Origin: Deltaproteobacteria bacterium
GTDB taxonomy: Bacteria > Myxococcota_A > Polyangia > Polyangiales > Ga0077539
Assembly (NCBI GenBank): GCA_016704445.1
Contig: JADJAE010000038.1
Location: 45,415 to 109,414, forward strand
DNA: 64,000 bases
Direction of reading: 5' to 3'
A model generated the notes under the pieces. That model was not told the DNA's origin. It worked only from the letters and a program-made list of their open reading frames with translations, and did no database searches. A program made the translations under genes and the position numbers. This document shows positions 9,622 to 18,326 of this stretch, in pieces (within the stretch, counting starts at the first letter, position 1; each line of letters begins with the position of its first letter).

Positions 9622-9788
9622 GGGCGAGAATCTAGCGCGCTTCGCCGCGGGAGCCCCACGCTCCGTCGGGGCCATGCGGCGCGGAGTACGCGTTCGCTCA
9701 AGACTGAATCGATACGCTAGAGTGTTGGATGGTCGAAGTGCGCTCACAAATACCATCATCCACCCCTGCGACCGGGAAGGCTTCTGCC

Positions 9789-11739
9789 GTGACGACCGTG
9801 CTCGTGATCGATGACAGCGACGTCGACCGGGAGCAGATCCGTCGGCTGCTGGGCGGTCGGCACGAGCTCATCGAGGCGGCGACGGCGAGGGAGGGAATGG
9901 ACGCGGTCTCGTCGAGCACGGTGGACTGCGTGCTGCTCGACTACCGCCTGCCGGACGAGGACGGGGTGCGGGTGCTCGACCTGATGTCCGAGCGCTCGCT
10001 GCCGGTGGTGATGCTGACCTCTCAGGGGCAGCGAGAAGGTGGCGGTCGAGGCGCTGAAGCACGGCGCCATGGACTACCTGCTGAAGGGCGACCTCAACCG
10101 CGAGCGGCTCCGGAAGGCCATCGACCTCGCCATCGAGCAGGGGCGGCTGCGCAACGAGCTCGATCGCCACCAGCGCGAGCTCCAGCAGGCGGTCACCCAG
10201 CTTAGGGAGCAGCGCAACGAGCTCGCGGCGACGAACGAGGCGCTCCAGCGGCGCGAGACCGACCTGCGCTTCGTGCTGGGACAGCTCCCGGTGGTCCACT
10301 GGACGACGGACATGGGGCTGACGATCACCCACATCGGCGGGGCGGCCCTCGACGCGATGGGCGTGCCCGCGGCGTCGCGCATCGGGCGGAGGGTCGGAGA
10401 CAGCTTCGGCGACGAGGCGACGGGCAGGGAGTTTCGCGCGGCCCACGCGCCGGCCCTCGAGGGCGAAGCCGTGCGGCACCTCGCGACCTTCGGGGGGAGG
10501 CCGTACCAGTGCCACATCGGGGCGCTGCGCGACGCGGAGGGCGCCATCGTCGGGACCATCGGGCTCGCGCTCGACGTGAGCGAGGCCCGGGAGCTGGAGC
10601 AGCAGCTCCGGCACGCGGTGAAGATGGACGCGCTGGGCCAGCTCGCGGGCGGCATCGCGCACGACTTCAACAACCTGCTGTCGGTGATCCTCGGCTTCGC
10701 GGGCTTCATGAAGGCGGGGCTGCCGACGGAGGCGCCGATGCATCAGGACCTCGGGCAGGTGATCGACGCGGCCAACCGGGCCGCCGCGCTGGTGCGGCAG
10801 CTCCTCAGCTTCTCGCGGCTCTCCTCGGGCGCGCCTCGGGTCGTCGAGGCCACGGCGGTGGTCGGCTCGACGCTGCCGATGCTCGAGCGGCTGGTGGGCG
10901 AGGACATCGCGGTGACGCTCACGCCCGACGCCGAGCCGTGGCGCGTGCGCATCGACCCCAACGCGCTGGAGCAGATGGTCGTCAACCTCGTGGTCAACGC
11001 GCGCGACGCGATGACCCGCGGGGGGCGGATCGAGATCGAGATCCAGCACCTGAGCCTCGTCGAGGAGCTGGCCGGCGGGGGCGACCGCCGCCTCGCCCCG
11101 GGGGACTACGTGGTGCTCTGCGTCACCGACGAGGGCGAAGGCATCCCCAGGGACGTGCTCGAGCGCGTCTTCGATCCCTTCTTCACGACGAAGGAGGTGG
11201 GGCGCGGCACCGGGCTCGGGCTGAGCACCGTCTACGGCATCGCCCGGCAGGTCGGCGGCACCGTCACGGTCTACTCCGAGGTGGGTCACGGGAGCTCGTT
11301 CAGGGTGTTTCTCCCGAGGGCGCTCGAGCAGGTGGACGCGCCGCGCGCCGCGCCGGAGCCCGTGCCGCAGGGCACCGAGACGGTGCTGGTGGTGGAGGAC
11401 GAGGGGCCCGTGCGCGAGGTCGCCGTGAGGGCGCTCCGCTCGCTGGGCTACACGGTGCTGGAGGCCTCCGACGGGCCCGCGGCGGTCGCGCGCTGCCGCG
11501 ACTACGCCGGGGACATCGACCTCGTGCTGACCGACGTGGTCATGCCCGGGATGTCCGGCCCGGAGGTGGCGCGCTCGCTCCTCGGGCTGCGTCCCTCGCT
11601 GCGGGTGCTCTACATGTCGGGCTACACCGACCGGGGAGCGAGGGAGCGCGGTCGGCTCCCGCCGGGGGCGCGGCTGATCGAGAAGCCCCTCACCGCCGAT
11701 CGGCTGGGCCGCTCGGTGCGCGCGGCGCTCGACGGGTGA
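9789..11739 (+). CDS. Hybrid signalling protein REC-PAS-HisKA-HATPase-REC (one-base frameshift in first REC domain)
   Basis: A cytoplasmic hybrid histidine kinase of about 649 residues after correction. First receiver: VLVIDDSD and phospho-acceptor Asp in CVLLDYRLPDEDG. Then come a helical linker (LDRHQRELQQAVTQL), a PAS domain (about 165-275), an H box LGQLAGGIAHDFNN, an N box NLVVNARDAM, G boxes DEGEGIP and GTGLGLSTVYG, and a C-terminal receiver (VLVVEDE, VLTDVVMPGMSG, EKPLTADRL). The first receiver's frame is broken at the GGGG run 10025-10028; removing one G joins VVMLTSQG to SEKVAVEALKHGAMDYLLKGD. The GTG at 9789 is chosen because GGGAAGG lies 8 bases upstream and VTTVLVIDD fits a receiver start; an ATG at 9729 is the alternative. 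It is convergent with the following regulator gene. Confidence 0.87.
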
Positions 11740-11758
11740 AGCCCCGGGGAGGCGACAC

Positions 11759-12187
11759 TCAGGGGAACTCCACGATGCGCCAGTAGTGGTCGAGGAGCCC
11801 GAGGAGCCGCACGAAGCCGGCGCCCACGTCGCTCTTCACGATGTAGCCCGCGACGTTGAGGTTGTAGGAGGCCACGCGATCTTCGTCGCTTCGCGACGTG
11901 GTGAGCACGAAGACGATGCTGTCCCGCAGCTCAGGGTCGGCGCGGAGCTCGGTGAGGAACTCCAGGCCGTTCATGCGCGGCATGTTGAGGTCGAGCAGGA
12001 TGAGGTAGGGCCTCGGCAGGGCCTCGACGCCCCCTTTGCCGCCGCGCAGAAGCGCGAGGGCCTCGATGCCGTCGACCGCCGTGATGATGGGGTTGCCGAT
12101 GTGCTCCCGCTTGAAGGCGCGGCGCACGGCCTCCTGCTCGATGACGTTGTCCTCGACGAGGAGGACGCTCACGGTACGACCCGACAT
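11759..12187 (-). CDS. Single-domain response regulator (CheY/Rcp1 type)
   Basis: 142 residues consisting of one receiver domain: VSVLLVEDN acidic pair at the N-terminus, phospho-acceptor Asp in LILLDLNMPRMNG, Thr in VFVLTTS and the conserved Lys in YIVKSDV. The C-terminus (LLGLLDHYWRIVEFP) is the Rcp1-like ending seen in response regulators paired with PAS or phytochrome kinases. There is no output domain, so it probably acts by phosphotransfer or protein contact. It starts 4 bases after the stop of the PAS histidine kinase upstream and is clearly its partner. Confidence 0.92.
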   Translation of the reverse strand: MSGRTVSVLLVEDNVIEQEAVRRAFKREHIGNPIITAVDGIEALALLRGGKGGVEALPRPYLILLDLNMPRMNGLEFLTELRADPELRDSIVFVLTTSRSDEDRVASYNLNVAGYIVKSDVGAGFVRLLGLLDHYWRIVEFP

Positions 12188-12190
12188 CGC

Positions 12191-13441
12191 TCACGCTCCC
12201 GTTCTGGCCCAGCGGAGGGGCCATGTGAACACCACGGCGGCGCCCCGCCCGGCGGACTCGACGTGCACCTGGCCGCCGAACACCTCGACGGACTTCTTCA
12301 CGATCGCCAGCCCCACCCCGCTGCCCTCCACCTCGTCCCTCGGCCGCAGCGTCTGGAACATCCTGAACACCCGCTCGTGGAACTCCCGCCGGATGCCCGG
12401 CCCGTCGTCGGCGACCCTCACCCTCACCCGCTCGCCCTCGAGGGCGGCGCTCACCTCCACGCGCCCGTTGGGGCGGTCGTGGTGCTTGATGGCGTTGCCC
12501 ACGAGGTTGCGCAAGACCTTCTCGAAGGGCAGTCGCGGGGTGCAGATCGTCACGTCCTCGCCCTCGAAGGTCACCGAGAAGCCGGGGCGCGGCGGGTCGA
12601 GCGTCAGCACGCTCTCGAGCACCTCGCGGATCGTGAAGGTGCGCGGCTCCTCGGCGACGCGCCCGACGCGCGAGAACTCCAGCAGGTCGTCGAGGAGCTG
12701 CTCCATGCGCCGCACGCGGTCGTTCACCAGCCTGAGGTGCTGCGCCGAGCTGGGAGGGAGCGCATCGCCGACGTCCTCCACGATCCAGCTCACGAGGTTG
12801 CGCACGTCGCGCAGCGGGGACTTGAGATCGTGCGAGGTGACGTAGGCGAAGTCGTCGAGCTCGCGGTTGGAGCGCTCCAGCTCGCGCACGTGGTGGTCGA
12901 GGCGCTCGGTCATCCGGAGGCGCTCGGTCACGTCCTCGAAGATCACGCCGAGGTAGTTCTCCCGCAGGGCGAAGCAGCGGACGTCGAAGTGGCGGCGGGC
13001 CTCCGGGTCATCGCCCACCGCGGCGGTCCAGCTACGCGGGGCACGGTCGGCCAGCGTCTCGGCCCAGAGCGCGACGTAGGGCGGAATCTCCGGCGTGAGG
13101 TCGCGAAGGTGGCGGCCCGCGGCCTCGATCAGGATCTCCCCCCCGGAGCGCGCCGCCGCGGGGTTGGCCGTCACCAGCCTGAACGACCCGAGGTCGGACG
13201 GGTCTTCGAGCTGCCAGATCACCATGCCCAGCGAGGCGCTCTGGAAGAGGTCGACGAAGCGGTCGACCTCGGCCTTGGCCTTGCGCACGAGGTCTTCCTT
13301 CATCGCGAGGTACGCCGTGCCGAGCGCCGCCATCCCGATCTCGGTGAAGCGGTCCATCCCCACGAGCACGCCCTCCTCGCGGGTCGCTTCGAGGGCCTCC
13401 CAGAAGTACCGAAGCGCCAGGCGCCCTTCCGTCTTCTCCAT
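12191..13441 (-). CDS. PAS-domain sensor histidine kinase
   Basis: 416 residues, soluble. The N-terminal helical region (about 1-60) contains GVLVGMDRFTEIGMAALG; it is followed by a PAS domain (about 65-185, ending VIFEDVTERLRMTERLD). The HisKA H box is LDDFAYVTSHDLKSPLRDV (His about 224), and the HATPase domain has N box LRNLVGNAIKHH, G1 DDGPGI, FRMFQTL and G2 GSGVGLAIVKK. The H-box type (SHDLKSPLR) and the adjacent Rcp1-like regulator match phytochrome-type two-component pairs, but no GAF/PHY photosensory module is present. The signal is therefore unknown. Confidence 0.92.
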   Translation of the reverse strand: MEKTEGRLALRYFWEALEATREEGVLVGMDRFTEIGMAALGTAYLAMKEDLVRKAKAEVDRFVDLFQSASLGMVIWQLEDPSDLGSFRLVTANPAAARSGGEILIEAAGRHLRDLTPEIPPYVALWAETLADRAPRSWTAAVGDDPEARRHFDVRCFALRENYLGVIFEDVTERLRMTERLDHHVRELERSNRELDDFAYVTSHDLKSPLRDVRNLVSWIVEDVGDALPPSSAQHLRLVNDRVRRMEQLLDDLLEFSRVGRVAEEPRTFTIREVLESVLTLDPPRPGFSVTFEGEDVTICTPRLPFEKVLRNLVGNAIKHHDRPNGRVEVSAALEGERVRVRVADDGPGIRREFHERVFRMFQTLRPRDEVEGSGVGLAIVKKSVEVFGGQVHVESAGRGAAVVFTWPLRWARTGA

Positions 13442-13463
13442 GACGAAAGAGAGCGTTACACGG

Positions 13464-13970
13464 TTACGCCCGCCGCGCGACGCCCCATCGCGCGCCGTAA
13501 TACCCCACCGCCATCGCCACCGGGACCAGCGCCAGCAGGCTCCAGAGCCGGCCCGTGACGGCCCAGAAGATCAGCACCGTGAGCCCGCCGGAGAGCATCC
13601 CGTGGCGGGCGTTGGTGCCGTTGCCCCGACGCCCCACCACGTACGAGCCGACCGCGACCGAGAGCAGCAGGGTGAAGAGCGGGATGAGCGCCGCCGTGAG
13701 CTCCACCGAGCGCGCAGCGGCCGGGTGCGCCGCCCGGATGTGCGCCACCTGCGCGGCGGTCGCGCCCATCGGGTAGACGCGCCCCAGCAGGCGCACCGAG
13801 AGCGCGGCGGCCCCCTGCGCCAGGAGCCCGAAGCCCACCAGCGAGACCGTGGTGCCCAGCGGGATCCAGTGCCAGGGCGGCGGCTCCGAGGCGGCCTCGT
13901 CGGAGGGCGACGCGGGGACGGTCGCGGGCGCGGCGTCGCGCAGGATCGGGAGGTGTCGTCGGGTGCTCAT
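13464..13970 (-). CDS. Small polytopic membrane protein, unknown function
   Basis: 168 residues. A 35-residue Ala/Pro/Ser-rich cytoplasmic N-terminus is followed by four likely membrane helices: about 38-57 (GTTVSLVGFGLLAQG), 90-110 (ALIPLFTLLLSVAVGSYVVG), 123-140 (GMLSGGLTVLIFWAVTG) and 142-160. I recognise no family. It lies just upstream of the histidine kinase on the same strand, 22 bases away, so co-transcription is possible. Confidence 0.7.
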   Translation of the reverse strand: MSTRRHLPILRDAAPATVPASPSDEAASEPPPWHWIPLGTTVSLVGFGLLAQGAAALSVRLLGRVYPMGATAAQVAHIRAAHPAAARSVELTAALIPLFTLLLSVAVGSYVVGRRGNGTNARHGMLSGGLTVLIFWAVTGRLWSLLALVPVAMAVGYYGARWGVARRA

Positions 13971-14103
13971 CGCCGGATGACAGGTGGTGGGCGGTCTCCC
14001 AGGTGCTTGTCAAACGCCGCGGTCCACTTCGCGCGGCCAGGGCCTCCGCGGCTTGCGGTCGGGCGGCAGGGTGCACCACTCTCCCGAACCCAGCGAAACC
14101 CCT

Positions 14104-16107
14104 ATGAGAGACCCACTCGTCGACGACCTCCGCGCGCGCTTCGGCGACGACGCCGTCTCCACCGATAGCGCCGACCGAAGCGCCTACGCCCACGACCTGT
14201 GGCCCCGGCAGCTTCTCTCGACCCGAGGCGGCCTCGACCGCCCGCCGGGTCCGCGCGCCGTCGTGTGGCCCTCCAGCCGCGACGACCTCTCGGCCCTCGT
14301 CGGCTACGCGCGCACCTACGGCGTCGGGCTCATCCCCTTCGGCGCAGGCAGCGGCGTCGTCGGTGGCATCGCCGCCGGGCGCGACGCCGTCGCCGTCGAC
14401 CTGAAGCGCATGCGCACGCTGCACTCCGTCGACCTCGAGGCGGGCGTCTGCGTGGCCGACGCGGGCATCCTCGGCACGCACCTCGAAGACCAGCTCAAGC
14501 GCCGGGGGGCCACGCTGGGGCACTTCCCGAGCTCGATCCAGTGCTCGACGCTCGGCGGCTGGGTGGTGACCCGGGGCGCGGGCCAGTGCTCCGGCCGCTA
14601 CGGCAAGATCGAAGACATGACCCTCGCCATGGACGGCGTGCTGGGCAACGGGGAGCCCTTCACCCTCGACGCGCCGCGTCCGGGCGAGCCCGACCTGCGA
14701 GAGCTGATGGTGGGCAGCGAGGGGCTCTTCGGCTTCGTCACCCGGGCCACCATGCGCGTGTGGCCTGCCCCCACCGACTGGCGCGGCCGGGGCTTCACCT
14801 TCGCCACGATGCGCGACGCCTGGGAGGCCATCCGGGCCATCTTCCAGGCGGGGCTGCGCCCGGCGGTGGCGCGCCTCTACGACCCGATCGACACGTACGT
14901 CTTCCTGCAGGGCGCGACCTCCGCCACCCCGAGCGCTCCGAAGACCCCTGAGCGCCCCTCCCCCGCGGCCGAGTGGCTGCTTCGACGGGTGCTCGACGCC
15001 CCCTCGGCGGTCAACGCCATCGCCGACCTCGCGAGCACGAGGCTCTACACCCGCTCGCTGCTCATCGTGATCTTCGAGGGCGACGGGGACGACCCGCAGG
15101 CCGAGGCGCTCGCCAGGGCCACGGCCCTCTGCAAGAAGGGCGGGGCGCGCGACGAGGGAGAGGGCCCGGCGAAGCGCTGGCTGCTGCGGCGGCATGCGGT
15201 GAGCTACCGGCAGCCGCCCACCTACTCGCGAGGACTCTGGGTCGACACGATGGAGGTCGCGGCGCCGTGGTCGCGGCTCGGGGCGCTCTACGAGTCGGTG
15301 CACGCGGCGCTCTCTCACGGCGGGCTGGTGATGGCCCACATGAGCCACGCGTACCCCGACGGCTGCTCGATCTACTTCACCTTCGTGGGCGCCTCGCCCG
15401 ACGACGCGAGCGCGAGGCAGACCTACGACGCCACCTGGACGAGGGCGCTGCGGGCCGCCCACGAGGCCGGCGGGACCATCGCCCACCACCACGGGGTCGG
15501 CCGCTCGAAGAAGGCGGCGATGGCCCTGGAGTGGGGCGCCGGGCTGCGGTGGATCGACGCCCTGCGACGCGCGGCGGACCCGGATCACGCGATGGCAGGC
15601 GGCCCGCTGCTGGACGGGGAGATGATGGACGCGCCGGCGCCGGCGGCGGTGACGGACGTGCACGTCGACGCGGCGTCGCGGCTGGTGGAGGCGCCCGCGG
15701 ACGCGACGCTGGCGGAGGTGCGCGCCCACGCGTCGGCGCACGGGCTTACCATCGAGGGTAAAGACACGGCGACGCTGGCGGAGTGGACCCGCGACGCGCT
15801 GGCGGCCTCGCTGCTCTCCCCGCGCGACCCGGTCGACCACGTGGTGGCGGGCTGGCGGGCGACGCTCCCGGACGGGGCGAAGGCGTGGTGGCTGGCGGCG
15901 CCGAGGAGGGCGACCGGGCCCGACCCGCTGCCGCTGGTGCTGCACGACGGGCGCTTCGGGAGGGTGCAGGCGCTCTCGGTGAGGCTCCATGGGAGCGACG
16001 AGAGCGGCCCCGCGCGCAAGACCCCGGGGAGGCCCGTCGGGAGCACCGACGACCCCGCCGTGAAGGGGTGGATCGACCGGGCCGCGGCGCTGCTGGCGAA
16101 GCCATGA
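14104..16107 (+). CDS. FAD-linked oxidase, alkylglycerone-phosphate synthase/glycolate-oxidase type, with an extra C-terminal half domain
   Basis: 667 residues, flavin-dependent. FAD-binding PCMH domain: PFGAGSGVVGG (about 79-89) with upstream VVWPSSRDDL, then GATLGHFPSSIQ and GGWVVTRGAGQ. The substrate domain ends with the active-site signature IAHHHGVGRSK (about 458-468), typical of the AGPS/D-lactate dehydrogenase family (VAO superfamily). Those families end soon after this. Here about 150 further residues follow, and VDAASRLVEAPADATLAEV with HASAHGLTI looks like the beginning of a second PCMH domain without its glycine loop. ATG 14104 is used because PCMH enzymes begin close to it. Its stop overlaps the next start (ATGA). 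The substrate is not assignable. Confidence 0.82.
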   Translation: MRDPLVDDLRARFGDDAVSTDSADRSAYAHDLWPRQLLSTRGGLDRPPGPRAVVWPSSRDDLSALVGYARTYGVGLIPFGAGSGVVGGIAAGRDAVAVDLKRMRTLHSVDLEAGVCVADAGILGTHLEDQLKRRGATLGHFPSSIQCSTLGGWVVTRGAGQCSGRYGKIEDMTLAMDGVLGNGEPFTLDAPRPGEPDLRELMVGSEGLFGFVTRATMRVWPAPTDWRGRGFTFATMRDAWEAIRAIFQAGLRPAVARLYDPIDTYVFLQGATSATPSAPKTPERPSPAAEWLLRRVLDAPSAVNAIADLASTRLYTRSLLIVIFEGDGDDPQAEALARATALCKKGGARDEGEGPAKRWLLRRHAVSYRQPPTYSRGLWVDTMEVAAPWSRLGALYESVHAALSHGGLVMAHMSHAYPDGCSIYFTFVGASPDDASARQTYDATWTRALRAAHEAGGTIAHHHGVGRSKKAAMALEWGAGLRWIDALRRAADPDHAMAGGPLLDGEMMDAPAPAAVTDVHVDAASRLVEAPADATLAEVRAHASAHGLTIEGKDTATLAEWTRDALAASLLSPRDPVDHVVAGWRATLPDGAKAWWLAAPRRATGPDPLPLVLHDGRFGRVQALSVRLHGSDESGPARKTPGRPVGSTDDPAVKGWIDRAAALLAKP

Positions 16108-16943
16108 GCGAGGGGGCGGGCGGCGAGGCCTTCGCGCTGATCCGGCCGAGCGCGAGGGCGCTGCCGCTGCTGGTGGAGGTGCCTCACGCGGGCCTGGAGG
16201 TTCCGGGCGAGGCGAGGGCGCTGCTGACGGTGGACGACCGGGTGCTGCTGCGCGACGCGGACACCTGGGTCGACGGGCTCTTCCGCGACGTGGTGGCGCA
16301 GGGCGCGACGCTGCTCACGGCGAGCTGCTCCCGCTACGTGGTGGACCTGAACCGCGACGAGAGCGACCACGACCCGGCCTCGGTGGCGAGCTCGACGCAC
16401 CCGCAGGGCACCGCCCCGCGCGGCGTGATCTGGCGGGAGTCCAGCGACGGGACCCCTGCGCTGCGGAGACCGCTGACGGACGCGGAGTTCGATCAGCGCA
16501 TCGAGCGCTACCACCGCCCCTACCACCGCGCGCTCACCCGAGAGCTGGAGGCCCTGCGGGCGAGGCACGGCGTGGCGGTGCTGCTCTGCGGGCACTCGAT
16601 GCCCGCGACCGGGCGCAGCCAGCTCGCGCAGTCGCCGCGACGGCGGGCCGACGTGGTGCCCGGCACGCGAGGGAGGAGCACCGCCGGGGGGAAGCTCATC
16701 GACGCCGTGGACGCGCACTTCCGCGCGGCGGGCCTGAGCGTGCGACACGACGACCCCTACCGAGGAGGAGCGACGACGCAGCGCTACGGCCGCCCCTCCG
16801 CGGGGATGCACGCCATCCAGGTGGAGCTCAACCGCGACCTCTACATGGACGAGCGCACGCTCAGCCCGAAGCCCGAGGCGATGGCGTGGCTCCGCTCGCT
16901 CTGCACCGCGCTGGTGCCGAAGCTCGCCGACGCGCTCTCATAG
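16104..16943 (+). CDS. N-formylglutamate amidohydrolase family protein (HutG-like)
   Basis: 279 residues, a zinc-dependent amidohydrolase family member. Signatures: LLVEVPHAGLEVP (about 17-29), SRYVVDLNRDESD (about 75-87), GVIWRESSDG, the central CGHSMPATG and IQVELNRDLYMDE near the C-terminus. True HutG enzymes hydrolyse N-formyl-L-glutamate in histidine degradation; no hut genes are nearby, so the substrate is uncertain. Translationally coupled to the FAD oxidase by a 4-base overlap. Its last 6 bases overlap the convergent corA-like gene. Confidence 0.88.
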   Translation: MSEGAGGEAFALIRPSARALPLLVEVPHAGLEVPGEARALLTVDDRVLLRDADTWVDGLFRDVVAQGATLLTASCSRYVVDLNRDESDHDPASVASSTHPQGTAPRGVIWRESSDGTPALRRPLTDAEFDQRIERYHRPYHRALTRELEALRARHGVAVLLCGHSMPATGRSQLAQSPRRRADVVPGTRGRSTAGGKLIDAVDAHFRAAGLSVRHDDPYRGGATTQRYGRPSAGMHAIQVELNRDLYMDERTLSPKPEAMAWLRSLCTALVPKLADALS

Positions 16944-17852
16944 CCAGCGCCGCAGCGCCAGCGCCGCGGTCACGAGCCCCGAGAGGGCGATGGAGGCGAG
17001 CACCAGCCCCGCGAACGCCATCGGATGGCGGGCGAGCGGGAGCCCGACGTTCATGCCCCAGAGCGAAGCAACCAGCGTCGGGACCATGAGGATGATGGTG
17101 ACCGCCGTGAGGAACTTCATCACCGAGTTCAGGTTGTTCGAGATGATCGACGCGAACGCGTCCATCATCTGCGAGAGGATGTCGGCCGAGGTCTGGGTCA
17201 TGTCCAGCGCCTGCCGGATCTCCACGCGCACGTCCTCGAGCAGCTCGTGGTCCTCCGGCGCGGCGCGCAGGAGATTGCTCGTCTGGAGCCTCTCGAGCAG
17301 GAACTCGGTCGCGCGAAGGGCGGTCGCGAAGTAGACGAGGCCCCGCTGGCACTTGAGGAGCTCGAGAACCTCCCGGTTGCCGAGCGACTCCTTGAGCCCC
17401 GCCTCGAGCTCATCGACCCGCACGTTGATGCATCGCACCTCGTGCAGGAACACCTCGGCGCAGAGCTCGAGGACGCGGAGGATGAGCCTCGGCTGGTGGC
17501 GGGCATCGGCCCTGGCGAAGTCGGCGATACGATCGAGGACAGGGTGCGTCGCGCGCGAGATCGCGACGATTCTTCCGGGCATCACCACGAGCGCGATCGG
17601 CTGGGTCACCCACGGCTCCCTGGCCTGCCCGCCCTGGGAGACCGGAAGCCGGAGCACGATCAACGTGCCGCTCGGCCCCGACTTCATCCGGGGCATCTCG
17701 TCGAGGTCGAGCGCATGCGCAGCGAACTCTGAGGGGATTCCGAGCCGCTGGACCGCGGTCCCCTGATCGATCTCCGAGGAGATCAGCGTGACCCATTCGC
17801 TCGGTTCGGGATTGAGGGGCGTCGCGGAGGAGGTGCCCGTGTCGTCGCTCAT
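16938..17852 (-). CDS. CorA-family divalent cation transporter
   Basis: 304 residues, matching the family length. The N-terminal soluble domain (about 15-235) carries the long helical stalk (VDELEAGLKESLGNREVLELL, RVEIRQALDMTQTSADILSQMM). Two C-terminal membrane helices flank the invariant GMN signature (WGMNVGLPL, about 265-273), which forms the selectivity loop for Mg2+ or Co2+. Inner membrane, expected pentamer. The ATG at 17852 gives the usual start shortly before the first beta strand. Confidence 0.93.
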   Translation of the reverse strand: MSDDTGTSSATPLNPEPSEWVTLISSEIDQGTAVQRLGIPSEFAAHALDLDEMPRMKSGPSGTLIVLRLPVSQGGQAREPWVTQPIALVVMPGRIVAISRATHPVLDRIADFARADARHQPRLILRVLELCAEVFLHEVRCINVRVDELEAGLKESLGNREVLELLKCQRGLVYFATALRATEFLLERLQTSNLLRAAPEDHELLEDVRVEIRQALDMTQTSADILSQMMDAFASIISNNLNSVMKFLTAVTIILMVPTLVASLWGMNVGLPLARHPMAFAGLVLASIALSGLVTAALALRRWL

Positions 17853-17910
17853 CGCGCGAAAGGTAGCAGAGCGTCACTTCGTCCATCGCGCGCTTCAAGG
17901 GCCGCGCCCC

Positions 17911-18168
17911 TCAGCGGACGATGCTGTTCTCCGTCGCGCTCGGAGAGGCGCGGCGCACCTCGAGCCGATACCGGCTGTTGGTCGTCTGGAGGTAGTAGAC
18001 CTCCTCGCCCGCCACACGGAGGATGCGACGCACCGGCGTGGTCACGTACTCGTGCAGTCCATCGGGGAATTCGATGACGACCACGGCCCCACGACGGGGC
18101 GCTCGCACGAGGCGGCCAACCACCGGGCGTCCAGGCTTCGGACCAAGCTTGCGGAGCACGACCTCCAC
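17911..18168 (-). CDS. Small conserved-looking hypothetical protein
   Basis: 85 residues starting at GTG. It is basic at the N-terminus (VVLRKLGPKPGRPVVGRLVR), then beta-rich (GAVVVIEFPDG, EVYYLQTTNSRYRLEVR). No membrane segment or signal. It looks like a small SH3-like or antirestriction-like beta barrel, but I cannot assign a family. It is divergent from the Lhr helicase gene. Confidence 0.5.
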   Translation of the reverse strand: MEVVLRKLGPKPGRPVVGRLVRAPRRGAVVVIEFPDGLHEYVTTPVRRILRVAGEEVYYLQTTNSRYRLEVRRASPSATENSIVR

Positions 18169-18326
18169 AACGCGAAGCTAGCATGGCGCAGACGACGACC
18201 GCACGGCCGTCGTTGCCAAATCAGCGGCGCGCCGGTGCTCGCATGGTGGTCACAGCTCCCCCGTGTACGGTGGTTGCGCTACTGCTCTCTCTCCCTCCGC
18301 CGAGGTCCTCCCCTCCGATCCACCCG

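Noticed and set aside
12191..13441. Bacteriophytochrome
   Set aside because: Kinase type and Rcp1-like partner fit, but the N-terminal half has one PAS and no GAF/PHY or chromophore Cys.
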